64,000 nucleotides of DNA. Source: Sinorhizobium meliloti. Lineage in GTDB: Bacteria > Pseudomonadota > Alphaproteobacteria > Rhizobiales > Rhizobiaceae. Below the pieces are notes generated by a model. It had not been told where the DNA came from and did not search any database. It worked only from the letters and a program-made list of their open reading frames with translations. Of this stretch, positions 37,462 to 46,605 are shown one piece after another (position 1 is the first letter of the stretch; each line of letters opens with the position of its first letter). A program made the translations under genes and the position numbers. The stretch covers positions 776,230 through 840,229 of the forward strand of contig NZ_CP141214.1 of NCBI RefSeq assembly GCF_035610345.1, given 5' to 3'.

Positions 37462-39940
37462 AATGTTGAAGGCACATGCGGCCGGCATCGCCGCAGCTAC
37501 GGCAGGGATCGCGCTTCCGGCGGCGGCGCAGCCCGTGCCGGGCGGCGTCGAAGCACTTCAGATAAAGTGGTCGAAGGCGCCCTGCCGTTTCTGCGGTACC
37601 GGCTGCGGCGTCATGGTCGGGGTCAAGGAGGGACAGGTCGTCGCCACACATGGCGACATGCAGGCCGAGGTGAACCGCGGCCTCAACTGCATCAAGGGCT
37701 ACTTCTTGTCCAAAATCATGTACGGCGCCGACCGTTTGAAGACGCCGCTCCTGCGCAAGCGCAACGGCGCCTTTGCCAAGGACGGCGAGTTCGAGCCGGT
37801 GAGCTGGGACGAGGCCTTCGACGTCATGGCCGAGCAGGCGAAGCGGGTGCTGAAGGAGAAGGGGCCGACCGCCGTCGGCATGTTCGGTTCCGGGCAGTGG
37901 ACGATCTTCGAGGGTTATGCCGCGACCAAGCTGATGCGCGCCGGTTTCCGCTCCAACAATCTCGATCCGAATGCCCGCCACTGCATGGCCTCGGCGGCCT
38001 ATGCCTTCATGCGCACTTTCGGCATGGACGAGCCGATGGGTTGTTATGACGACTTCGAGCACGCGGACGCATTCGTGCTCTGGGGTTCGAACATGGCCGA
38101 GATGCATCCGATCCTGTGGACGCGGCTCGCCGATCGAAGGCTAGGCCATGAGCATGTGAAGGTGGCGGTTCTTTCGACCTTCACCCATCGCAGCATGGAT
38201 CTTGCGGATATTCCGATCGTCTTCAAACCTGGGACCGATCTGGCGATCCTTAACTACATCGCTAATCACATTATCCAGACAGGGCGGGTGAACGAGGATT
38301 TCGTCAGCAAGCACACGACCTTCATGGTCGGCGCGACCGACATTGGCTATGGCCTGAGGCCTGATAATCCGCTCGAGGTCAAAGCCGTGAACGCCAAGGA
38401 TGCGGCGAAAATGACGCCGAGCGACTTCGAGAGTTTCAAATCCTTCGTCTCGGAGTACACGCTCGACAAGGTGGTCGAACTCACGGGGGTCGAGGCTGGG
38501 TTCCTCGAACAATTGGCAGATCTCTACGCCGATGCCAACCGCAAGGTGATGTCGCTCTGGACCATGGGCTTTAACCAGCATGTGCGCGGCGTCTGGGTCA
38601 ACCACATGGTCTACAACCTCCATCTGTTGACCGGGAAGATCTCCGAACCCGGCAACAGCCCTTTCTCGCTCACTGGACAGCCCTCGGCCTGCGGAACGGC
38701 GCGTGAGGTCGGCACATTTGCCCATCGACTGCCGGCCGACATGACCGTTGCAAACCCGGAGCACCGCAAGCATGCCGAGGAGATCTGGCGCGTGCCTTAC
38801 GGCATCATTCCCGAGAAACCGGGCTACCACGCAGTCGAGCAGGACCGGATGCTGAAGGACGGAAAGCTCAATTTCTACTGGGTGCAGGTCAACAACAACG
38901 TCCAGGCGGCTCCCAATACGCAGAACGAGACTTATCAGGGGTATCGCAACCCGGAGAACTTCATCGTCGTTTCCGATGTCTATCCGACCATCACTGCAAT
39001 GAGCGCCGACCTCATCCTGCCGGCCGCCATGTGGGTGGAGAAGGAGGGCGCCTACGGCAATGCGGAGCGCCGAACCCATGTCTGGCACCAACTGGTGAAT
39101 GCCCCCGGTGAAGCACGTTCCGATCTCTGGCAAATGGTGGAGTTCTCCAAGCGCTTTACCACCGACGAAGTGTGGCCGGCCGAGACCCTCGACGCCAATC
39201 CGGGCTATCGGGGCAAGACCCTCTACGATGTGCTCTTCAAGAACGGCAATGTCGACCGTTTCCCCGCAAGCGAAATCAACAATGAATATGCCAACCGGGA
39301 AGCGGAGGCCTTCGGCTTCTACATCCAGAAAGGCCTTTTCGAGGAATATGCCTCCTTCGGGCGCGGACACGGCCATGACCTGGCGCCCTATGACCGCTAC
39401 CATGAGGAACGGGGCCTGCGCTGGCCGGTCGTCGACGGCAAGGAGACGCTCTGGCGCTACCGGGAAGGGTACGATCCCTATGTGAAGCCGGGGGAGGGCG
39501 TGAAGTTCTATGGTCGCCCGGACGGCAAGGCGGTGATCCTCGCCGTTCCCTACGAGCCGCCGGCGGAATCTCCCGACGACGAATACAATGTCTGGCTGGT
39601 GACGGGCCGCGTCCTCGAACACTGGCACTCCGGCTCGATGACGATGCGGGTGCCGGAACTCTACAAGGCGTTCCCCGGTGCCGTCTGCTTCATGAATGCC
39701 GGTGACGCCCGCGATCGCGGCATCAACCAGGGCGCGGAGGTCAGGATCGTTTCCCGACGCGGCGAGATTCGCGCCCGCGTCGAGACGCGCGGCCGCAACC
39801 GCATGCCGCCGGGCGTCATCTTCGTACCCTGGTTCGACGCCAGCAGGCTGATCAACAAGGTGACACTCGACGCAACCGATCCCATCTCCAAACAGACGGA
39901 TTTCAAAAAATGCGCGGTCAAAATCGTCTCTGTCGCATGA
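37436..39940 (+). CDS. napA: NapA, periplasmic nitrate reductase catalytic subunit
   Basis: 834-residue molybdopterin enzyme reducing nitrate to nitrite in the periplasm. The Tat leader is [12 protein letters not shown] (6-17) with a hydrophobic stretch to PAAAQP. The 4Fe-4S site is formed by C50, C53, C57 (CRFCGTGC) and a Cys at about 84 (LNCIKG). The Mo-ligand Cys is in [11 protein letters not shown]. The C-terminal molybdopterin segment ([18 protein letters not shown]) is present. ATG 37436 with GGAGAGG upstream is the family start; an in-frame extension upstream lies within napD. The C-terminus overlaps napB. It receives electrons from NapBC. Confidence 0.96.
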   Translation: MTGELTRREMLKAHAAGIAAATAGIALPAAAQPVPGGVEALQIKWSKAPCRFCGTGCGVMVGVKEGQVVATHGDMQAEVNRGLNCIKGYFLSKIMYGADRLKTPLLRKRNGAFAKDGEFEPVSWDEAFDVMAEQAKRVLKEKGPTAVGMFGSGQWTIFEGYAATKLMRAGFRSNNLDPNARHCMASAAYAFMRTFGMDEPMGCYDDFEHADAFVLWGSNMAEMHPILWTRLADRRLGHEHVKVAVLSTFTHRSMDLADIPIVFKPGTDLAILNYIANHIIQTGRVNEDFVSKHTTFMVGATDIGYGLRPDNPLEVKAVNAKDAAKMTPSDFESFKSFVSEYTLDKVVELTGVEAGFLEQLADLYADANRKVMSLWTMGFNQHVRGVWVNHMVYNLHLLTGKISEPGNSPFSLTGQPSACGTAREVGTFAHRLPADMTVANPEHRKHAEEIWRVPYGIIPEKPGYHAVEQDRMLKDGKLNFYWVQVNNNVQAAPNTQNETYQGYRNPENFIVVSDVYPTITAMSADLILPAAMWVEKEGAYGNAERRTHVWHQLVNAPGEARSDLWQMVEFSKRFTTDEVWPAETLDANPGYRGKTLYDVLFKNGNVDRFPASEINNEYANREAEAFGFYIQKGLFEEYASFGRGHGHDLAPYDRYHEERGLRWPVVDGKETLWRYREGYDPYVKPGEGVKFYGRPDGKAVILAVPYEPPAESPDDEYNVWLVTGRVLEHWHSGSMTMRVPELYKAFPGAVCFMNAGDARDRGINQGAEVRIVSRRGEIRARVETRGRNRMPPGVIFVPWFDASRLINKVTLDATDPISKQTDFKKCAVKIVSVA

Positions 39941-40413
39941 TGAGAACCCCTGGACCGATGCTGGGGGCGCTATTGGCGATCCTGTTCGTCGCAACGGGAG
40001 CAATCGCGCAAATGGCCGACAAACGGGTGCCGGAGCTTTCCGGCCCGCCGCAGGAAATGGGCGACGTAGCGGCGCACCCGATCCCGAAATGGGTCGTTGA
40101 CGACGCCCGCAAGGAGCGCGCCTATCCCGACCAGCCGCCGGTCATCCCGCATTCGATCGAGGGCTACCAGCTTTCGGTCAACACCAACCGATGCCTTTCC
40201 TGCCACAAGCGCGAACTCACGCAGGAATCCGGCGCGCCGATGATCAGCGTCACCCATTACATGACGCGGGAGGGGCAGATGCTCGCGGACGTTTCGCCGC
40301 GGCGCTATTTCTGCACAGCCTGCCATGTGCCGCAGGCCGACGTGCGACCGCTCGTCGGCAACACCTTCCGGGACATGAGCGAAATGGGCGTTAAAAAGGC
40401 GGGGAGCGAGTAG
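39937..40413 (+). CDS. napB: NapB, dihaem cytochrome c subunit
   Basis: 158-residue periplasmic electron carrier to NapA. A leader ([17 protein letters not shown]) precedes two haem-binding motifs CLSCH (86-90) and CTACH (126-130). ATG 39937 overlaps the napA stop (ATGATGA), implying coupling; an alternative ATG lies at 39940 and one at 39910 inside napA. The normal NapB size supports it being intact. Confidence 0.93.
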   Translation: MMRTPGPMLGALLAILFVATGAIAQMADKRVPELSGPPQEMGDVAAHPIPKWVVDDARKERAYPDQPPVIPHSIEGYQLSVNTNRCLSCHKRELTQESGAPMISVTHYMTREGQMLADVSPRRYFCTACHVPQADVRPLVGNTFRDMSEMGVKKAGSE

Positions 40414-40416
40414 ACC

Positions 40417-41121
40417 ATGGCTCGCATCAAGCGCCTCCTGCTCTGGGTGTGGAGGATTCTGACCACGCCGGCCGCAACGCTCAGCCTCGCCTTTTTGACG
40501 CTCGGCGGCTTCGTCGGCGGTGTGATCTTCTGGGGCGCCTTCAACACCGCCTTGGAGCTTACAAACACGGAGGAGTTTTGCGTCTCATGTCACGAGATGC
40601 GGGCCAACGTATATGAGGAGCTTACGCGCACGGTTCATTTCTCCAACCGCTCGGGCGTGCGGGCGTCCTGTCCCGACTGCCACGTGCCGCATGAATGGAC
40701 GGACAAGATCGCCCGCAAGATGCAGGCCTCCAAGGAAGTGTGGGGAAAGATCTTCGGTACCATCAACACGCGCGAGAAGTTCCTCGACCACCGCCTGGAA
40801 CTCGCCAAGCACGAATGGGCCCGGCTCAAGGCCAACGACAGCCTCGAGTGCCGCAACTGTCACTCGTCGGCAGCGATGGACCTTTCCAAGCAGACCCAGC
40901 GTGCCGCGGAAATCCATACGCGTTACCTGCTGCCGGGCAGGGCGACCTGCATCGACTGCCATAAGGGCATCGCTCACGAACTGCCCAACATGCAGGGCGT
41001 TGAGCCCGGATGGAAGCTGCCGCCGGAACTGGAAGGAGAGACGCTGCCCTCCGCTTCCGCGATCGATGACCTGAAGAAGGCCATGGATAACGCCCATAGA
41101 ATGGTCGCATCCGAACATTGA
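40417..41121 (+). CDS. napC: NapC, membrane-anchored tetrahaem cytochrome c
   Basis: 234-residue NapC/NirT-family quinol dehydrogenase. One N-terminal helix (20-42, [20 protein letters not shown]) and four CxxCH motifs: CVSCH (55-59), CPDCH (85-89), CRNCH (145-149) and CIDCH (178-182). It passes electrons from the quinol pool to NapB. It begins 3 bp after napB with GGGGAG upstream. No napGH is present, so NapC is the only visible quinol route in this operon. Confidence 0.95.
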   Translation: MARIKRLLLWVWRILTTPAATLSLAFLTLGGFVGGVIFWGAFNTALELTNTEEFCVSCHEMRANVYEELTRTVHFSNRSGVRASCPDCHVPHEWTDKIARKMQASKEVWGKIFGTINTREKFLDHRLELAKHEWARLKANDSLECRNCHSSAAMDLSKQTQRAAEIHTRYLLPGRATCIDCHKGIAHELPNMQGVEPGWKLPPELEGETLPSASAIDDLKKAMDNAHRMVASEH

Positions 41122-41510
41122 CGCCAGCTGTGCGGACATAGGACGATTTGTTTCAGATGGAAGGATGCCTGCTGGCACGGCGTTGTGCGCGGCCCACGAC
41201 CAAGTTACGACGATTAGCGAAATCCGTGCCCGTTCCGCCGACACGGGGTTGCCTCCTCGGCAGTCGCTTTGGCATAAATGGCGCGCGAAGGCCGCGATTT
41301 AAGCAGCCAGCCGTTCACAAATAGAGCGAGCGCTCGCAGAAGTGACCGCAACGGGGCGAACTGCGCCGCCGGACCCACCCAAAGGAAACCAGTCTACTTC
41401 AGACCACTTCCCCGCGATTGTCTCGAGCCGCTGAGTCTCACATCAAGTGACAAAATCCAGCAGCGCTTCTTCAGGCGAAAATGGCTCTGGCACGGTCAAG
41501 ACGGGGTAAT
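41122..41510. other. Non-coding stretch after napC
   Basis: About 390 bp between napC and the convergent permease. I see no supported gene, repeat or FNR-type box. A weak hairpin-free region, so termination signals for napC and the permease are not visible. Confidence 0.4.
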
Positions 41511-42839
41511 TCACTCTTCGTGTTCATCGCCCGCCAGCCCACTGCGCCGTCGCTGCCAAATGAACACCGGAATTCCGAGCAGCAGCAGGATCAGACCATA
41601 AAGGACGGCCTCTGCTCCGCAGCCATAAAGTGTGAACATGGCAAAAACAAAAGCGATAAGCTCAATGATGGTGACGCGCGGTACGATTGCGCCTTTGGTG
41701 ACACGTGCTGAGACAAGGCTGCCCGCAAGGGCACAAAAGGCGTAGGGCACTACCGCGGTCATTGTGCTCAACCCCACGAAAAGCCGGTAGATCGATGAGA
41801 AACCCTGGGAGCCAGCCACCTGAAGCAGCACGAGCAGTGTGGCAAGTAGTGCCGAAACGATGATCCCGATGGCGGGCACGTTGCGCCCCGATAGTTTGCT
41901 GAATAATGGCGGAAAGAGACCATCCTGAGCGGCGGCCATCGGCACCTGGCCCATCAGGAGTGTCCAGCCGTTCAGGGCTCCGATGGAAGACACGACAATA
42001 GCCAGGGAAATCGCAAGCTCGCCGGACCGACCCCACATGATCCCGGCAGCCTTTGAAAAGGGAGCAACGGAATTTACCAGCTCCTCTCTGGGCACAAGTC
42101 CGATGACGACGATGCTGCCGAAGACGTAAAGCGTGGCAGCGATACTTATTCCAAGCACGGTTGAGCGGGGAATGGTTCGCTCTGCGTCGCGAACATCACC
42201 GGCCGGTACGGTGGCCGATTCAAGCCCAAGATAGGCAAACATCGTCAGCGGAGCGAGAGCGGCGCTTGCTTGGAGCAGCGGCAGACCGCTGGGGTTGAAT
42301 TCAGCAAAGTGAGAGGTGTCGATGTACAGCAGACCCAGTATGGCAACTGCACCAAAAGGTATCATCTTTGCATAGGTGGTGATTTCGGAGAAAAGCCCGG
42401 CAGCGTGGACGCCGCGTAGGTTGACGAGAACCACTGTCCAAATCACGCCCAAGGTAAGGCAGACCGCCACTGCGCGCCCGTGTATAAATGGGAAGAGATC
42501 AAGCACGACGCCGGCGAAGGCTGCTGCGATGACGGGCAGTGCGGCCCAGATCGAAATCCAGTACCCCCATGCAATTAGAAAACCTGCAAAGTCTCCATAG
42601 GCCAATCGAGTATAGGCGTAAGGCCCGCCCACGACGGGCGCCAGGCGGGCCAATTTCGCGAAGGTGAGACCAAGGCAGATCGCGCCCGCTCCCATGATGA
42701 TCCAAATTAGAATAGCAAGGTTGCCGTAAGGAGCGATCGCGGCCGGAGAGAGATAGAAGCCCGATCCGACCATGTTGCCAACGACTATCGCGGTGCATGC
42801 GGCCAAACCCAGGCCTTTACCATGTTCGGGTGTCGACAT
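41511..42839 (-). CDS. APC-family amino acid/polyamine permease, AdiC-like
   Basis: 442-residue transporter with about 12 hydrophobic segments. The first helix has the conserved GNMVGSGFYLSPAAIAPYG, matching the unwound TM1 of APC antiporters such as AdiC (arginine:agmatine) or CadB. Other typical stretches are GGPYAYTRLAYGDFAGFLIAWGYW and VPAGDVRDAERTIPRS. ATG 42839 follows GAGGGGGATC. Its neighbour on the far side is the arginine decarboxylase cluster, so an arginine/agmatine exchange role is likely but inferred. The gene is on the opposite strand and has its own promoter region. Confidence 0.82.
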   Translation of the reverse strand: MSTPEHGKGLGLAACTAIVVGNMVGSGFYLSPAAIAPYGNLAILIWIIMGAGAICLGLTFAKLARLAPVVGGPYAYTRLAYGDFAGFLIAWGYWISIWAALPVIAAAFAGVVLDLFPFIHGRAVAVCLTLGVIWTVVLVNLRGVHAAGLFSEITTYAKMIPFGAVAILGLLYIDTSHFAEFNPSGLPLLQASAALAPLTMFAYLGLESATVPAGDVRDAERTIPRSTVLGISIAATLYVFGSIVVIGLVPREELVNSVAPFSKAAGIMWGRSGELAISLAIVVSSIGALNGWTLLMGQVPMAAAQDGLFPPLFSKLSGRNVPAIGIIVSALLATLLVLLQVAGSQGFSSIYRLFVGLSTMTAVVPYAFCALAGSLVSARVTKGAIVPRVTIIELIAFVFAMFTLYGCGAEAVLYGLILLLLGIPVFIWQRRRSGLAGDEHEE

Positions 42840-43236
42840 GCTGGATCCCCCTCGAGAGCGGTGCTCATGAGGTGGTCGCGCCAGTTTCTCTCCGACAGAG
42901 ACAGCCAACGCGAGCCACCTCTGCCTAAGGTCTGCTGCCCTACGTTCGACAGCTCACATTCTCGCGAATTGGAATTTTACGCAATACGAAAGAGGGAAGC
43001 TTCGGATGTTACTGAGATGGCGAGACGAACGAAGCTCAATACTAGCAGGCGAAAGCCGTAGATGAATTGACCGCCCTTGAGCTATACTATCCCGACGCCT
43101 TTATGGTCTTGTTCGAGGTGCTCATTGAGAAGCGGTTTGTCCCTAGCAGCCGATGGCGATCAACTGCCCTGCGGCCGCGGAGAGCTACACCTGTAAATGC
43201 TTCGCGATGTCGTAGAGGTAAATCCTCAGGGAGCGA
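42840..43236. other. Divergent regulatory region between permease and CDF genes
   Basis: About 400 bp. It must carry the leftward permease promoter and the rightward promoter of the CDF gene. A frame from TTG 43067 is open but lacks family signals. I see no FNR box here; a weak TATACT lies at about 43082. Confidence 0.4.
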
Positions 43237-44163
43237 ATGGTGGATGAGCAAGGTTTCCTGCGCGCGTCGATCGCTGCAACCGTAGTAGTGGCTGGCTTTG
43301 GAATTGTGTTCGGCTTTTTGTCCGGATCGTTCTCGATCGCCTTTGACGGTGTTTATTCCCTTGCGGATGCTGGAATGACGATTTTGGCGCTGTTTGTCTC
43401 CAGCCTGATTGTGAGGTCAGCCGAGAGCAGCGCCCGTCCTGGGCGGTTGAGCAGCCGGTTTACGATGGGTTTCTGGCACCTTGAACCCATCGTCCTCCTC
43501 CTGAACGGCAGTCTGCTGATGACAGTAGCGGTCTATGCTCTCGTGAGCGCGTTAATCAGCATTTTGAACGGCGGCCATGATCTTCAGTTTGGATTCGCGA
43601 TCGTCTATTCGGCCGTCACGGTCGTCACCTGTGCCGTCATGGCCACGCTTGGAACGAGGGTCAACCGCAAGCTTCGATCGCAATTCATCACGCTCGACGT
43701 AAAGGCCTGGATTATGTCCGGCGGGATTGCACTGGCTTTGCTGGTCGCCTTCCTTATCGGGCAGGCGGTATCCGGCAAGTCGTTTGGTTGGCTTGCCCGC
43801 TATGTGGATCCCGGGGTCTTGGCCCTTGTTTGCCTTGTGATCATTCCTCTGCCGATCGGCACCGTGCGGCAGGCCCTTTCTGATATTTTGCTCATGACCC
43901 CAACCGATCTGATGGCGCGCGTGGATCAGGTGGCCGGCGAGACAGCGCGGCGGCACGGCTTTCTATCCCACCGGGCGTATGTGGCGAAGGTCGGACGCGC
44001 CACGCAAGTTGAGCTTCATTTCCTCGTGCCCAGGAACCTTCCAGCGAGAACTATCGAACAATGGGACCAAATCCGAGAGGAAGTTGGCGCAGCGATCGGA
44101 GACAAGAGCCAGGATCGCTGGCTCACCATCGCATTTACTGCAGATCCGAGTTGGGCAGAGTAG
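43237..44163 (+). CDS. Cation diffusion facilitator-like protein with altered metal site
   Basis: 308-residue CDF relative with about six helices and a cytoplasmic C-terminal domain (YVAKVGRATQVELHFLVPRNL). In classical members four metal ligands lie in TM2 (DxxxD) and TM5 (HxxxD). Here the corresponding positions read Y40SLAD44 and D154VKAW158, so two of four ligands appear replaced. It may bind a different ion or work as a sensor. Start ATG 43237 follows CAGGGAGCGA. It is 170 bp before the adiA gene on the same strand, but the FNR-type box in between suggests separate control. Confidence 0.75.
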   Translation: MVDEQGFLRASIAATVVVAGFGIVFGFLSGSFSIAFDGVYSLADAGMTILALFVSSLIVRSAESSARPGRLSSRFTMGFWHLEPIVLLLNGSLLMTVAVYALVSALISILNGGHDLQFGFAIVYSAVTVVTCAVMATLGTRVNRKLRSQFITLDVKAWIMSGGIALALLVAFLIGQAVSGKSFGWLARYVDPGVLALVCLVIIPLPIGTVRQALSDILLMTPTDLMARVDQVAGETARRHGFLSHRAYVAKVGRATQVELHFLVPRNLPARTIEQWDQIREEVGAAIGDKSQDRWLTIAFTADPSWAE

Positions 44164-44225
44164 CTGAGACCTGCTTCGACTCCGGCAGGTTCCCTGTTCG
44201 CCTCTCCAAAGCTTTCGTCGTGCTA

Positions 44226-44239
44226 TTGATCCGAATCAA
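44226..44239. promoter_or_regulatory. FNR/FixK-type box upstream of arginine decarboxylase
   Basis: TTGATCCGAATCAA matches the consensus TTGAT-N4-ATCAA perfectly. A start 41.5 bp downstream of its centre falls at about 44274, and TAACAC (44262-44267) sits at the -10 position. The predicted leader is about 61 nt before ATG 44335. Confidence 0.75.
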
Positions 44240-44334
44240 CGACGCGTGAGCATGTCGGATGTAACACTGTGCCATTGCAGAGGCTTAGCACTAGGCGAGT
44301 GACGCCAAGACCTTGATCGGCAGGAGGCTGGGAC

Positions 44335-46605
44335 ATGGAGTTCTACAGGGCCTTCCCTATTGCCATAATCGACGACGACTTCGAAGGGAAGAATGCCGCC
44401 GGGCGCGGTATGCGGAACCTGGCGGATGCGATCGAAAAGGAAGGTTATCGCATCGTCGGAGGGGTAACCTATGAGGATGCGCGCCGCCTCGTTCATGTCT
44501 TCAACACAGAATCGTGTTGGCTCGTCTCAGTCGATGGGAGTGAGGACCGTGCCACCCGACTGGAAGTTTTAGGCGAGGTCCTCGCCACCAAACGGTCCAA
44601 GAACAATCTCCTGCCAATCTTCCTTTTTGGAGACGATACGACCGCCGAGATGGTGCCAGCGAACGTGCTGCGCCACGCAAACGCATTCATGCGGTTGTTC
44701 GAGGACTCCCCCGAATTCATGGCCCGCACGATCACCCGCGCGGCGCACAACTATCTCGACCGGCTGCCACCGCCGATGTTCAAGGCGCTGATGCAATATA
44801 CGCTCCACGGCGCCTATTCCTGGCATACTCCGGGACATGGGGGCGGGGTGGGTTTTCGCAAGAGCCCGGTAGGGCAGCTTTTCTATGAGTTCTTCGGCGA
44901 AAACACGATGCGTTCGGATATTTCCGTGTCCGTGGGAAGTGTCGGTTCGCTTCTCGACCATACCGGTCCCATCGCCGAGGGGGAGCGAAACGCCGCGCGC
45001 ATCTTCGGTGCTGACGAGACGCTCTTCGTTGTTGGCGGAACATCCACCGCGAACAAGATCGTCTGGCATGGCATGGTGAGCCGCGGCGATCTTGTGCTGT
45101 GCGACCGCAACTGCCACAAGTCAATTCTCCATTCCCTCATCATGACGGGCGCGACCCCAATCTACCTGACGCCGTCGAGGAACGGTCTCGGGATAATCGG
45201 GCCAATCGCCAAGGAACAGTTCACACCTGAAGCGATCGCGGAGAAGATCGCGGCCAACCCGTTTGCCGACGAAACGCATGGTAGAGTGCGGCTGATGGTG
45301 GTGACCAATTCCACCTACGACGGGCTCTGCTACAACGTCGACGGCATCAAGGCATCGCTTGGCGATTCTGTCGACGTCCTGCATTTTGACGAGGCTTGGT
45401 ATGCCTATGCGAACTTCCATGAGCTTTACGACGGCTATCATGCGATCTCTTCCGCGAGCCCGGCTCGCTCACGGCGCGCGATAACCTTTGCGACACAGTC
45501 GACGCATAAGCTTCTTGCGGCTTTTTCGCAGGCATCGATGATCCACGTTCAAGATGCCGAGGAAGAGTGCCTGGACATGACGCGCTTCAACGAAGCGTTC
45601 ATGATGCACACGTCGACTTCGCCACAATATGGAATCATCGCCTCATGTGACGTTGCCGCTGCGATGATGGAGCCTCCCGCTGGTCGGGCGCTGGTACAGG
45701 AAACCATCGACGAGGCGATCAGCTTCCGCCGGGCCATCAACAGCGTCAGGAACCAGTTCAACGGCTCATGGTGGTTCCAGATCTGGGAGCCCCCGATCGC
45801 CGACGAAACGCCAAGCGGTTCAAAGGCGGAATGGCTTCTGAGACCGGGAGATACCTGGCACGGATTCGAGGGCCTTGCCGAAGATCATGTGATGGTCGAT
45901 CCGATCAAAGTCACCATTCTTGCTCCAGGGCTTAGCGCTAACGGCACCATGCTGGAGCAGGGCATCCCCGCAGCCGTGGTGACAAAATTCCTGTCGTCGC
46001 GCCGAATCGAAATCGAGAAGACCGGGCTCTATTCCTTCCTGGTTCTCTTTTCCATGGGAATCACGCGGGGAAAATGGAGCACTCTCATTACCGAACTCAT
46101 CAATTTCAAAGATCTCTACGACGCCAACGCACCACTCACTCGTGCTCTTCCAGCTCTCGTGGAAGCCCATCCGGAAGCCTATCGGGAATTGGGGCTCAAG
46201 GATCTCTGCGCGCGTATTCACGAAGCCTATCGCAAGGACGGTGTGCCACAGGCGCAACGGGACATGTACACGGTCCTGCCTGAAATGGCGCTCCGGCCGG
46301 CAGATGCCTATGAGCACCTGGTCAAAGGGCGCGTAGAAAGCGTTGAGATCGACGAACTCATGGGCCGTACTCTCGCAGTGATGATCGTTCCTTACCCGCC
46401 AGGCATCCCGCTCATCATGCCGGGTGAGCGGGTTACCGCTGCCACGAAGTCCATCCAGAATTACCTCCTCTATGCACGTGCATTCGACAGAAAGTTTCCT
46501 GGTTTTGAAACCGACATCCACGGGCTCCGTTTCGCACCCGGCACAGCAGGGCGGCGGTATCTCGTGGATTGCGTGACCGTGGAGGCACGTGATGATACCG
46601 CGTGA
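44335..46605 (+). CDS. adiA: Biodegradative arginine decarboxylase (AdiA-like)
   Basis: 756-residue PLP-dependent decarboxylase with an N-terminal wing domain (IAIIDDDFEGKNAAGRGMRNL), as in AdiA, CadA and SpeF. The PLP region includes HTPGHGGGVGFRKSPVGQLF, LHFDEAWYAYANF and the Schiff-base lysine in ATQSTHKLLAAFSQAS. The length (756) and the SxPGH/FATHSTHK-type segments resemble E. coli AdiA (755) more than CadA (715), so arginine to agmatine is my best guess; the substrate is not proven. The reaction consumes a proton. Its 3' end overlaps the ornithine decarboxylase gene by 14 bp. Confidence 0.85.
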   Translation: MEFYRAFPIAIIDDDFEGKNAAGRGMRNLADAIEKEGYRIVGGVTYEDARRLVHVFNTESCWLVSVDGSEDRATRLEVLGEVLATKRSKNNLLPIFLFGDDTTAEMVPANVLRHANAFMRLFEDSPEFMARTITRAAHNYLDRLPPPMFKALMQYTLHGAYSWHTPGHGGGVGFRKSPVGQLFYEFFGENTMRSDISVSVGSVGSLLDHTGPIAEGERNAARIFGADETLFVVGGTSTANKIVWHGMVSRGDLVLCDRNCHKSILHSLIMTGATPIYLTPSRNGLGIIGPIAKEQFTPEAIAEKIAANPFADETHGRVRLMVVTNSTYDGLCYNVDGIKASLGDSVDVLHFDEAWYAYANFHELYDGYHAISSASPARSRRAITFATQSTHKLLAAFSQASMIHVQDAEEECLDMTRFNEAFMMHTSTSPQYGIIASCDVAAAMMEPPAGRALVQETIDEAISFRRAINSVRNQFNGSWWFQIWEPPIADETPSGSKAEWLLRPGDTWHGFEGLAEDHVMVDPIKVTILAPGLSANGTMLEQGIPAAVVTKFLSSRRIEIEKTGLYSFLVLFSMGITRGKWSTLITELINFKDLYDANAPLTRALPALVEAHPEAYRELGLKDLCARIHEAYRKDGVPQAQRDMYTVLPEMALRPADAYEHLVKGRVESVEIDELMGRTLAVMIVPYPPGIPLIMPGERVTAATKSIQNYLLYARAFDRKFPGFETDIHGLRFAPGTAGRRYLVDCVTVEARDDTA

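Noticed and set aside
38141..40003. 620-codon minus-strand frame
   Set aside because: Antisense to napA; no recognisable domain.
43067..43285. 72-codon plus-strand frame from TTG
   Set aside because: Weak start and no family; overlaps the CDF start, so not listed as a gene.
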